A DNA stretch of 64,000 nucleotides. It comes from Liolophura sinensis. Its lineage: Eukaryota > Mollusca > Polyplacophora > Chitonida > Chitonidae. The notes beneath the pieces were generated by a model. It was not told where the DNA came from. It was given only the letters and a program-made list of their open reading frames with translations, and ran no database searches. The stretch is from NCBI RefSeq assembly GCF_032854445.1, contig NC_088306.1, positions 29,423,764-29,487,763 of the forward strand. Direction: 5' to 3'. Shown piece after piece: positions 1 to 10,254 of this stretch. Position 1 is the stretch's first letter. Each line of letters opens with the position of its first letter. The position numbers and the translations under genes were made by a program.

Positions 1-800
1 TGTTTAAACCACAACGTTGTGCCACACTGCAAATGTTTACACCACAGAGTTATGTCATAGCGTAGATGCTTGCCTGTTTACAGCACAACATTATGCCTTA
101 CAGTACATGTTTGCCTGTTTATACCACAACGTTATGCCACACCGTAGATACTTATATGTTTACACAAAGTTATGCCATAGCGTAAATGTTTGCCTATTTA
201 CACCACAACGTTATGCCACACCGTAAATGTTTACACCACAACGTTATGCCACACCGTAAATGTTTACACCACAACGTTATGCCACACCGTAAATGTTTAC
301 ACCACAACGTTACGCCTCACCGTAGACTTTTACCCGTTTACACCACAAAGTTATGTCATACCGTAGATGTTTATCTGTTACACACAATGTTGTGCCGCAC
401 TGTAGATGTTTATCTGTTTACGCAAAACGATATGCCATAACACAGATATTTGCCTGTTTACCTCACAACTTTATGCCACACCGTAAATGTTTTGTCACAT
501 CGTAGATGATTATCTGTTTACACTTTAACGTTAGGGCACACTGTAGATGTTTATTTGTTTACACCACAACGATATGCCATACGGTAGATGTTAATCTGTT
601 TATCTCTTTACACCACAACGTTATGCAACACCGTAGAGGTGTATCTGTTTACACCACAAAGTTAGGCCACACTGTAGATGTTTGTTTGTTCACACCATAA
701 CGTTATGTCACATCATAGATGTTTACCTGTCTACACCACAACGTTATGCCACACCGTAGATGTTTACCTGTTTACACCACAACTTTATACTTTACCGTAG
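1..800 (+). repeat. 41-bp minisatellite, outer end of left arm
   Basis: About 20 imperfect copies of a unit containing CCACAACGTTATGCCACACC and GTAGATGTTTACCTGTTTAC. Between about 220 and 320 there are four copies of a shortened 32-bp variant. The same array, reversed, closes the right arm (38500-39410). Short open frames across it are by-products of the repeat and are not supported as coding. Confidence 0.9.
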
Positions 801-1197
801 ATGTTTTTCAGGAGCATTAGCAAGAGAACGTTTTGTTCTATCTTGAATTGCTGTAGTACTAATTTTTTGCATGTATTTTTTAAATGCATCTATATGATGA
901 TATGGTTTAAAGAAATGCCCTACCTATATATCATAGATGTTCGTGCGCTTAATGGCGACGTGTTGAAGTGCTGTCAAACTCAAGTTTCACTATACTTTTA
1001 ATGCATTGAAAAACATCAAAATAAATATTCAACGCCGGTTTAAGATACTTTGAACATTAATTTTTCCTTGAAAATATACAATAACCAGGTGCTGTCTTAT
1101 ACTTTAGGTGTCAAATTTGATCTTCTTACTTTGGTGTTAGTCGAGTTGAGATGTGAATGTGTTATTTGTGTATGCTGAGAAAATTAAAGCAAATTAA

Positions 1198-1251
1198 TTT
1201 TATTTTTTCTTTGATTGGTGTTTTACGCCCTACTCAAGAATATTTCATTAT
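1198..1251 (-). mobile_element. 5'-truncated SINE tail with 11-bp target duplication
   Basis: TTTGATTGGTGTTTTACGCC followed by ACTCAAGAATATTTCA is the 3' end of the tRNA-derived SINE seen intact at 44261-44523. It is flanked by AAGCAAATTAA at 1187-1197 and 1252-1262. The right arm at about 38224-38236 has the uninterrupted target in reverse (ATAAGTAAATTAGG), so the insertion happened after the arms separated. Confidence 0.85.
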
Positions 1252-1654
1252 AAGCAAATTAAGACTCGCCAAACACCACGAAGTACAGATGGGTGTAAAA
1301 CCTACCAGAGAAATGCTTTATTTCTAAAGTCGGCAAGACCTTGTTTGCGAACGTGACCTGTATACGTACAAAACACATATAGTAGTATGCCCGGGCCTGT
1401 TGCCTCGATACGACGGCGTGTGATATATTTGCCTGCCTACGTTAACACAAAACTGTGATGTTTATTACATTTGAGTTAAAACAGAAAAATTCATTAGATA
1501 AATTCCAATACACAAATTCTACCTGAGATAAAAAGTTTGCTTGTTTGATTTGGCCTTTAACGTCACTTTCAATATTTTATTCATATCTTAAACGTGATCT
1601 CTTCCAACATGCCGGACCCAATCCCACATATTTAATTATTTACATACATGTATT

Positions 1655-1890
1655 TCATGAATGTTTTACGACACTCTGAAACAATATTTCACTTACACGA
1701 CGGCAGACAGCATAATGGTGGGGGAAACCAAACGGAGCCCGAGTGTAGCCCAAGACTATTCACAGGTTACTTTATCCAGAGATGTAACCAAGATGAGGTG
1801 GACGGTGACCGCATTGGTAAGAGGCTTCTGGGTCATTGCGTTGCGATGGCACGTTAACCACCTCGACCACGGAAGTCCCTGACATACCCA
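1655..1890 (-). mobile_element. Old degenerate SINE shared by both arms
   Basis: Reading the minus strand gives a decayed tRNA-like head (GTGGTCGAGGTGGTTAACGTG), GACCCAGAAGCCTCTTACCA and the ACGGCAGACAGCATAATGGT body. The right arm keeps the same insertion at 37765-37845 but lacks the middle. The insertion therefore predates the arm duplication. Confidence 0.75.
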
Positions 1891-2439
1891 TGTGTGTCCC
1901 CTTCGGGGCTCCAAGGTGAAGAGAAAATAAGACATCGGCCCTCTAAGCGAGCTTGTTATAAAACAACTTGATCTGCAGGAGCCACTTGTTGGCCGTGAAA
2001 AGATACCAAATTCCTTGAAAAGGGAAATAACCTATGTGACTAATACAAAAATAATGAATACTTGTTCTCGTAATCTGAATGCCACTCTATCGAGAAATTA
2101 TTAAAACGTAAACACATTCTCTAGATATGTACCAAAACGGTTTTCTGTCACGCCGACAAAACAACTTTAGGAATATATATTGAAATATATCCTTTCTATT
2201 TAGTAGCAATATACCAAAAGGTCCTTCATACGACATGTGTACACATCTCCCACTGTAGCATGTGTTAGTTTCTGTGTTCTCAGAGGGCGATGCGAGTTTG
2301 GGCTAGCGAGTCTTTTACGAGCATATTGCGACGTAGATATTCGTATGGTGTGAGAACAACGCTCGCAGTTGATAGAAGACGGTCGTGTCCACTCTCCAGC
2401 GATCGCAAATGTTTTGTGAGATCCACTTTATGTGACGTC

Positions 2440-2880
2440 GCAAACTATTACTGTAAAAACTGGTATGTTCTGGTGCTGTTCCATCAAACGCCTTCGCCGG
2501 TTACATGTGGATATTTGCAAACTATCACACTGTCGTTGCTGCTCTGGTTGCCCTCTCTATGCTGTACATCTATCACAATGTCGTCGATGCTCTGGTTTTA
2601 ATCTCTGTGCTCTACATCTATCACACTGACGTCGCTGCTCTGGCTTTACACTCTAAGGTGTATGTCTATCACATTGTCGTCGCTGCTCTGATTGTATTCT
2701 CTGTGTTGTACGTTTATCACAATGTCGTCGCTGTCCTGGTTGGTTTCTGTATGCTGTACGTCTTTCGCCATGTCGTCGCTGCTCTGTTTGTATTCTCTAT
2801 GCTTACTTCTTTCACACTGTCATCGATGCTCAATGATCTCTATGCTGTGCGTCTTTAATTATGCTAGTCTACTTTCACAT
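2440..2880 (-). repeat. Composite repeat copy with ~7 units of the 48-bp A module
   Basis: In minus orientation this is the modular element described under 36480-37200: module B (CGCCGGTTACATGTGG at about 2495) next to tandem 48-bp A units (CTATCACACTGTCGTCGCTG, CTCTGGTTTT), ending at GCGTCTTTAATTAT near 2845-2860. Because 48 is a multiple of three, all frames stay open and show a 16-residue repeat. There is no start, splice or codon signal that would make it a gene. Confidence 0.8.
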
Positions 2881-3307
2881 GGCCAACCACTGTTCGCATA
2901 TAGTTAGGCCTCATTTTGTACATCGGTATCCGTATTACATTCAGATATACTAACATTTTAAGATATTCCATAACGACTGTAGCTTCCAAGCAAACTAACA
3001 AATTTGAGACTGACACTTGAATAAATTATTCAAAAGAAACATGATTTCTTCTCACCTTTTGATGTACAGTATACACAGACAAAGATGTTCGTATGTGTAT
3101 CGTTACACAGGTGTATCCGTGTGGGAGTGCCCTACATCACTTTCTGTGCTGTTCCTTAAGTCACACATAAAGGAAGTGCAAGGCTATGTTTTATATGCTT
3201 AATTCTTTATGTGTTGTTGTCCAAAAGAAATATATCATCATAGTTTCCATGAATCTAAATTTCTCCATTTGGTACACATACTGTGTTAGGCTAATACTCC
3301 GGTAGTA

Positions 3308-3450
3308 TTTAATTATTTATTTGATTAATCGGTGTTTTACGCCGTACTCAGGAATATTTCACTTATACGACGGCGGCCCGCATTATTGTGGAAACCTACG
3401 ACCGTCCGCAGGCTGCTGCTAGACCTTCCCAGGTACGGCTGGAGAAGAAT
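3308..3450 (-). mobile_element. Truncated SINE with 10-bp target duplication (left arm only)
   Basis: The SINE body (GGTGTTTTACGCCGTACTCA, TTATACGACGGCGGCC) lies between two TCCGGTAGTA copies at 3298-3307 and 3451-3460. The right arm has the empty site near 35624-35634 (reverse complement CACTACGGTAGTAGGC). It is 5' truncated and lacks the tRNA-like head. Confidence 0.88.
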
Positions 3451-3460
3451 TCCGGTAGTA

Positions 3461-4060
3461 GGCTGCATGGTTAAATAATCTCCTATACATTGTACAAACG
3501 TCGTGCCCAGCGTGGGCGTGGATACATGGGCATTTGAGGGCAAAATCAAGCATTCTCGTTTAAGCAGCCATCTCTTTCCAACTGGTTAAGAAAAGATGGT
3601 TAATTTTGTAACAAACTTTTTTGGCAGTTTACACTATGTAAATAAGATATACTAATATAAATAAGACTTTTACCCATGATCCAACAGCTATTTTGCTTCT
3701 AAGATGTACCAAGATGAAAAAATGTTGCCAAAAGTCTATCAAAAAAAAACACAGTAAATACAAAATATATGTATGGTTCATTTTATCATACTTTACAATT
3801 GTATGACATAAGACGCTGGGAATTTATCAAGGGCAAACTGAATTTATCAAGCGCTCTGGAATTGTTGATGTTGCAACAGGGTTACTGTGACATTTACCAA
3901 GCAAATGTGTATGTCACGACCGCTAAAGAGTTCATGCATTCTTGGCTTCTCGAAGTGTTGATTCCGTTATATCCACGTGATTTACAAAAGTAAACAGAAA
4001 AGCGAAACCCATCAGCATTCCTTCAGAAAGTACGACCTTTTGCCCTCACTAACCACTGAA
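3461..4060. other. Left-arm sequence without recognisable gene
   Basis: Matches 35120-35620 in reverse. Only short open frames are present and none resembles a known domain. Confidence 0.5.
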
Positions 4061-4068
4061 ACGTCTGG

Positions 4069-4873
4069 TTATCCATTACAAGTAATTGCCTTCGTGCAGA
4101 AGCCTTGTATTTCACTTTCGACAACAGAAACCACTGGCTTTGTTTCAAAGAAAGACAAAAGATTCATAATGCAGCAATTGTTAACATTCTTCAATGTAAT
4201 ATGATCATGGCGTCGTGTAAATCCAAGAGCTGAAAGCCGCACGTAGAAAGCCTTGCGGTAAAATCTGTAAGTAAAGGTAGCTGCAGAGTTTACACTTCTA
4301 TACAACAGTTCAATCAAGCATCTTAAATTTGCTCGTAAGCTATCGAGCGATTTCTAACAGACCTTTAAAAACAAGTTTGCTGAACTCTCTTCACAAATAG
4401 AAACCACTCTCTGGTGCTGAGTTGTGCTGATTGTGGAAAGTGACATCGATGCTATTGTGATTTTAGACCTTGAGACGTCCAATCTGGAAATTGTTAATCC
4501 AAAAGGGTCATTTCGTGTGAACAGTTTTAATGCTCTATATTTTCCCGATACACGCGTTTTCTCAGTCTGACGTGTTTTCAACTTCTTCGCTATCGAGCGA
4601 TTTACATGACCACTACAACGGAAGTAACTTCAACTTTCAAACAAAGCTTCGTGTTGTGCTTTGATCCAAAAATAGCCAGGATACCTTGATCTTCTCAGCC
4701 GCATTTGCTATCAACTGCTCGGCTAATGAAAGTTTGAGATCTTTATATTCTTCAGAGAGAATCTGAACGGTAATGAAAGTGTTCCAAACCGTCCAACGTG
4801 ACAAAGCTGTTAAATACCTTGTGTCCATAGTGTGTTTTAAGTGTTTAGGTGCTTCAAGGGCGGATTGATTCAA
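4069..4873 (-). other. Unrecognised conserved segment of the left arm (possible decayed ORF)
   Basis: Three minus-strand frames (4637-4873, 4354-4581, 4069-4317) have recognisable counterparts in the right arm at 34133-34390 and 34467-34799. Shared peptide pieces include LSRWTV, VQILSE-YKD-KLS-AEQLIA, KIKVSWLF, KTRQTEKT-VS-KY-ALKLFTRN and VVSICEES-ANL. Stops and frame jumps separate the pieces in both arms. I do not recognise the family. It could be a broken gene of the element carried on the arms, or simply duplicated non-coding DNA whose frames happen to be open. Confidence 0.3.
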
Positions 4874-5040
4874 CAGATTTAAGGTTCAAAGGCAATTTAT
4901 TCCTTTCTTTGGAGTACGTTAAAATCTAAAAACAGCTTTGTTATGTGCCAGAAATGGCGTCATCGGGACAAGGGTGCTGAGCTGGTTCCGAAAGGCCATT
5001 TCCGGGGAAGGCGACAGTCGCATTAAACTTCACTTTATTG

Positions 5041-5155
5041 CAAACTGGATTGTAAAAACACATAGAATAGGTTAGACTAGAATTGCTAAACATATATAGA
5101 ATTGATAAACACATAGAGCAGGATAGAATAGAATTGTTAAACACATAGAATACGA
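5041..5155 (+). repeat. Short degenerate tandem repeat
   Basis: Two to three imperfect copies of a unit with AAACACATAGAATAGG and AGAATTGNTAAACA. Minor local repeat, no coding role apparent. Confidence 0.6.
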
Positions 5156-5587
5156 TATTCAAATTAGGAATGTCTGTAATTCGCTTGATTTCACTTAGTT
5201 GGGAAGAATGTGAACGACTTTGAAAGTGCTGATAACCCTTACGGCGTGACAGATTTTCAGCAGAATATCCTGTACACACCTGGTACTATAAAGACAAACC
5301 ACTGGATATTTGGTTTCGAATAGCTCCGACACATCGAGATTGTGTTTGCGCTTACAGGCTTTAACATCATTTCTGCACAAAACAACAAGGTTCTGCATTC
5401 TGTGGCTCATATTATATTTTATGAGCGGAATTATTATGACCATAAACTTTGATATCGTCTGCGCCTTGCACCTGGACAACACTTCAACCAATGGTGGGGT
5501 AACCCTGATCATACATAATCCCGTCAAAACCTGACCTGGACCTTGTCAACTCTAAAACCACAACTGTCACAATAATTTAGAATAAAA

Positions 5588-6689
5588 ATGGACTTAAGCT
5601 CTAATGTGTCAGAACACAAGATCAACACAACGGCACCATGTGGAGTACCTCACCGTGGTGTTTGCAATACGGTCAAGGGTTGTGATTTTTGTATCACTTT
5701 AAGCAACCTTATTAACTCCCCACTCTGAAAACGACTAAGCAAATATTTCCCGTTACTAAAGTTTTTCTGGCGAATTTGACAACAGTGGATTTTTGTGTTA
5801 GACTGATTGGCTGTCTCCCGTCTATAAATGAATGATTATGGTTTAACGCCACATCGGCAGTATTTCAGCCATATCGTGGCGACTCCCGTCTATAGGTCAG
5901 ACGATTACCGGCACTTAGCCATATGGCGCCATCTGGTGCCAGATAAGCGGTGTGTTCCATAGAACATGTTGCGTGGTGGCCATATGGAGCATTGGTGTCA
6001 TCGGAGTTGAACGCTTCATTGCCATCCGTTTTCCAGGGTTCTACAAACATAAAATGACACCTCAAACATCTCTTGGGATTGTTTCCTTGCTGTGGACTCT
6101 GGGCGCAGTCATGATACTGACACGAAACATTACCACAGGAAATTTTCTGTTATGCCAGTTTCTGACGGAAATCAGCATGCGTGGTTCGCATTCTGATTCG
6201 AAATGGCTGTGGGCCGCAAGTTTGTTATAATTCCCGCCTTCAGTGGATCGGTTATCGTTCACCACAACATCTATTGCTAAGGCACTGAGGCAGACACCCG
6301 CACAATCTGGCGGAGGTAAACATGTCATGATGCAAAGCGGCATTAGCCAACTCTCCTCAGGCTCTCGTGAAAATAAAGCTGTACCACTACTGCTCGTCAC
6401 CACAGATTTGTATTTCATGGCTTGAGGGCCAATTTCTATATTGTCGTTTCTTGAAACGTTTGAACTTTGCAGTCGCTTTCCCAGTTGGCTGGTTTTTACC
6501 GTTAGCTGGATCACGAACAGCAACTGCTTCGTCAATGTCTTCATCTACTCCACCATTTATCCTTCGTTCAGATCTCGACTAAAAACTCTTTTAAGCAAGG
6601 TCTTCTGTTGCGAAGGCTTTTGCCAGGAGTCGCACATTCAACCTTGGACAACATTCGGAAGTCATACTACGCAAAGGAAAGTGGCCTAA
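5588..6689 (+). pseudogene. Rhodopsin-family GPCR pseudogene, paralogue of the receptor at 20065
   Basis: A start at 5588 gives an N-terminus with NVS and NTT glycosylation sequons like the intact paralogue, followed by a decayed TM1 (TLSNLINS) and a stop. The TM3/ICL2 block is readable at about 5952-6060 (WSIGVIGVERFIAI, FYKHKMTP), matching SVGVIGIERYLAT and FYKHKITP in the intact gene. TM4 and TM5 follow with stops. The TM7/helix-8 block lies at about 6490-6660 (ITNSNCFVNVFIYSTIYPSF, then a CC pair). Several frameshifts, premature stops and a small SINE insertion at 5827-5882 show it is dead. It has no introns, like its paralogue, so it is a tandem or dispersed duplicate of a single-exon gene. 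Confidence 0.88.
5827..5882 (-). mobile_element. 56-bp SINE-tail insertion inside GPCR pseudogene
   Basis: The insert carries GGTTTAACGCCACATCGGCA and TTTCAGCCATATCGTGGCGA, with an AATGAATG tail, a motif common in mollusc SINE 3' ends. It is bracketed by a perfect 12-bp direct repeat CTCCCGTCTATA at 5815-5826 and 5883-5894. The host GPCR sequence resumes directly after it. Confidence 0.85.
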
Positions 6690-7080
6690 ATTGATTAACG
6701 CCCTGTAATCTATACATTTAGACACCTTACCATGGGTTAATCATTTGTATTAGTGTCAACTGTATAAAACATGAACTAAAAACAGCCGTGGGTTATGTAA
6801 GGAATACTAGTTTAGTATTTCCTTTAAAATATGCTTCGAATTAAAGCCAGCTAGTAATGTTTCACGACAGTGTTTTGTCTTCTTTGAGTGCCAGACACGA
6901 GAGCAGTTGGATAACTCAGTAGAAGTAACACAGCATATTGAGTACTTCTAGACCAGTGACGACTAATGAATTGAAATTAACATCACTGCATTTTTTCACC
7001 AAATTCTGCTTAAGCCACGGTGCTAGATGACGTCTAATTTTTCTACTATTTATGCATTAACACGAACAGCTGGAATAAAA
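6690..7080. other. Intergenic, nothing recognised
   Basis: Downstream of the GPCR pseudogene. No exon, RNA gene or repeat recognised. Confidence 0.5.
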
Positions 7081-8150
7081 CACTAACTGAGGTAAAACAA
7101 CAAGAAGTCATATCCCACCGGCTACGTTTGACCATTGGCCACCTATAAAACTGTCTTCGCTGCTCTGGCTTTTCTCTCTATGCCGTACGTCTATCACACT
7201 GTCTTAGATGCTCAGGTTTATCTCTCTATGCCGTACGTCTATCACACTGTCTTCGCTGCTCAGGCTTATCTCTCTATGCTGTGCGTCCATCACAATGTCG
7301 TCGCTGCTGTGGTTAATCTCTCTATGTTGTACGTCTATCACATTATCATCATTGCTCAGGATTTTCTTTCAATGCTGTACGTATATCACGCTGTCGTCGA
7401 TGCTCTGGTTTCTCTCTCCATGCTGTGCGTCTATCGTGCTGTGGTCGCTGCTCTGGTTTTTCTCTCTATTCTATATATCTATCACACTTTCGTCGCTGCT
7501 CTGGTATTCTCTTTTCTATAAGTCTATCACACTGCCGTCGCTGCTCTGCTTGTATTTTCTGTGCTGTACGTCTATCACGCCGTCTTCGGTCATCAGGTTT
7601 TTCTCTCTATGCTGTACGTCTATCACCCTGTCGTCGTTCCTTACGTTTTTCTCTCTATGCCGTACGTCTATCACACTGTCTTTGCTTCTCTGGCTTTTCT
7701 CTCTCTATACTGTAGGTCTGTCACCCTGTCGTCGCTGGTCTGGTTTTTCTCTCTATACCATTTGTCTATCCTGCTGTCATTGCTGCTCAGGGTTTTTTTC
7801 TATGCTGTAGGTTTTCACACTGTCTTCACTGCTCAGGTTTTTCTGTTTATGCTGTGCGTCTGTCACACGGTGGTCGCTGCTTTGGTTGTATTCTCTATGC
7901 TATACGTCTATCATACTGTAGTCGCTGCTCTACTTGTATTCTCTGTGTTGTACTTCTATCACACTGTCTTCGCTGTTAAGGTTTTTTTCTGTATGCTGTA
8001 CGTTTGTCACGATCTCGTCGCTGCACTGTTTTTTTTCTCACTTTGTTGTATGTCTATAACACTTTGGTCGCTGCTCTACTTTTTCTCATTATGTTGTACG
8101 TCTCTCATAGTTGCACTGGTTTATAAAGTGTAAGTCTTTAATTATATTAT
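7080..8150 (-). repeat. Composite repeat copy with ~20 units of the 48-bp A module
   Basis: Begins with reversed module B (CAAGAAGTCATATCCCACCG, GTTTGACCATTGGCCACC), runs through about 20 units of TCTCTATGCTGTACGTCTAT + CACACTGTCGTCGCTGCTCT + GGTTTT, and ends at GTAAGTCTTTAATTATATTA near 8130-8150. All three + frames are open for 128-200 codons because the unit is 48 bp. The translated 16-residue repeat (SMLYVYHTVVAALVFL-like) is hydrophobic but shows frame-independent divergence, so I treat it as non-coding. Confidence 0.85.
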
Positions 8151-10250
8151 CAGTGTTGTGACCCAGTGTGTAATATACTGTGTTTATTTCATTGCTGTGC
8201 TTGGTGATTGAACTCGACCGGCTCGAGGCTAACGGGGTCGGCGTTTGAACGAGATCACGGGCTGAATGCTCATAGTCAACGTATTTATGCTCTCTGTGTA
8301 TGGTATATAGGTTGTGATGTCCTGAACCAACTGTGAATTGTTGTGAACATGCTTTTTGTTTCTGTCTTGTTTCAGGTGTGTGTATATAGCCCTGCCCGCA
8401 ACTGCAATCTAAATCAGTCTGGAGTAGTCTAAAGTGAGAAGTTTACTCTTCAGTTTCGCCTGTTCAGAAAGTCCCGTGTGAACATTGGGAGATTTATTCG
8501 AGAGTTAATTAAGCCCTCAAGCGGTATGACGCTCTCTTTTTGCTGTCTTTATTTTATAGTTCCATTACATATCGGATGAGTGTTTTGTCCCCCACTTTCG
8601 TTCTGAGCTTTCATTGCTTATCGTCTCTTTGTACTGTGACGTACATTTATCCCGATTCCACTGGAGACGACGTTGCTCTGGGGGTCACTTTGTCTCAATA
8701 CCCGCGAACTGCATTCTTGACGCCAGGTATGAACTTGGGACTTCACAACTAACCTGCCCCTTGGAGAAGACTTTGTGACTCGCACTGAGGATGGATATCA
8801 ACCCATTTGTAAAATGTGCCTTTGAGTACAACTGATTGTCACCAGGATTTCAGAGATATATTTCACTTGAGGGATTCGCGAGAAATTGTTAATTTACCTA
8901 TTCTCACGGACTGAGACTTGCCATTGGGACTCCGTCTGTTTGGAACGGAACTTTGTCCTCTGTAATCCCCGTAAGAAACTATATTCTTTTTGTTTACATT
9001 GTTCTGTATATTCGATATATATGTTGTACTGTTTGAATTATTGTATCATACCTGAAATCATCTAAGAGTGTTTGTTTTTCTTTGCTTAACCGTGTGTGAC
9101 GTTTATCACTCTCCGGGCGCAGAACATTCCGTTAGACTCTTCCTCTCCGATAGTCATTGCTTTACACAAGTCTCTCATAGTGTGACAAAAATAACATTTC
9201 GGGCAAATACTCACAGATTTTAGTTTCAAGTATAATTTGTGAAAGAAGATCTGCATGATTTCCACCGCTGACAAGATGGTATCAACTGTTCAGTCGTATA
9301 CCAACCTTTGGCCAAAAAGAACATTCTATGGTGGTGTACGCAACCAGCTTTTGGACAGGTAGTTCGCGTAGTCATCGGCAAATTCACCGGCAATAAATTT
9401 GTCACGATTATTCTTCTCTTTTGTGGGCTTCGGCAGTGATCAAAAAGACTTCCATGAAAAGAAGACAGATAAGAAATAATCTTTCAATTTGTACTTGCGA
9501 CGAATTTTTAAACTTCAGGTAAATACATGTCACTAAGAGATTATTTGAGTGAGTTTATTCTTATGAAGTAGTCGACCACTGTCAACGATGACATATTGAG
9601 ATAGTAAGTACTGACTATAGCCCCACTGTGTTCAGTGTTTCTGTGTAGAGGTTTACCAGAGTCAGACTAAAATTAAGATACAAACTCGACTAACACAGAA
9701 CGAATCGAGTTTCCCTGGTGTATTGTTAAAGTATATAATAGGGTTACAGACCCCTAACTATCGTTCTATGGAGTGGCGCTCCGCCATGCCTCTCGGAACG
9801 TCCGCCATCACTCTGTGAAATAAAATACATATAAAATACATCATCAGCAAATAAAATCAGATTTCAAAGTTAGGATAAAATTGCAACATTTAACACATTA
9901 CGGACAGAGAAAACAGAACGAAAGTATAGAAATGTTCTTTTCATTGTACATTTTATATTATTATTTAAATTGTATTGCTGGCGACTGGGTGCCCGTCTGC
10001 ACTCTGGGGTCGCGTGTTTGAGTCCGTAAAGGATCTGATTTTAGGAAACGAGAATATGTTCCAATTTGAGAAGGAAGCGAATTCCAAAATAAAGATAACT
10101 GTTGATTTTATTTATTTATTTGATTGAGTATATGTAGTTGATTTAACCCATCGGCAATAACAGTTTCTGCAACAAAAGTTTAAAGTGTTGTTCAAAGGGT
10201 CAAAATGTGGTAATGCAATATTATGTAGATCTATTTACTGGCATTGTTTT
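8151..10250. other. ~2.1 kb without recognisable gene
   Basis: No domain-bearing frame on either strand. The longest frames are 62-72 codons. A T-rich tract and TATTCGATATATATGTTG occur near 9005-9025. The stretch could be an LTR, a UTR or unique intergenic DNA, and nothing decides between these. Confidence 0.5.
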
Positions 10251-10254
10251 AGGT

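Larger units (their letters stand above)
801..2440. other. Left-arm unique sequence, no gene seen
   Basis: Between the 41-bp array and the composite repeat there is arm sequence shared with 37200-38500 in reverse, two SINE pieces (listed separately), and no convincing exon on either strand. Open frames are under 110 codons and unrelated to known domains. Confidence 0.6.
1..4958. repeat. Left arm of a ~5-kb inverted repeat
   Basis: This whole stretch reappears, reverse-complemented and diverged, at 34035-39410. Matching landmarks in order are the 41-bp array, the tract around 960-1130 (pairs with about 38330-38470), the 1545-1580 tract (37900-37950), the 48-bp array at 2500-2850 (36480-37150), 2890-3060 (35880-36160), 3480-3760 (35350-35640) and 4050-4950 (34040-35110). 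Similarity fades just after GTGCCAGAAATGGCG near 4958. The arms differ by many substitutions, SINE insertions and array lengths, so this is not an assembly duplicate of identical sequence. The left end is cut by the window. Confidence 0.85.

Noticed and set aside
7208-8133. Overlapping 200- and 190-codon frames
   Set aside because: Same 48-bp repeat effect, with three frames open at once and no start or splice context.
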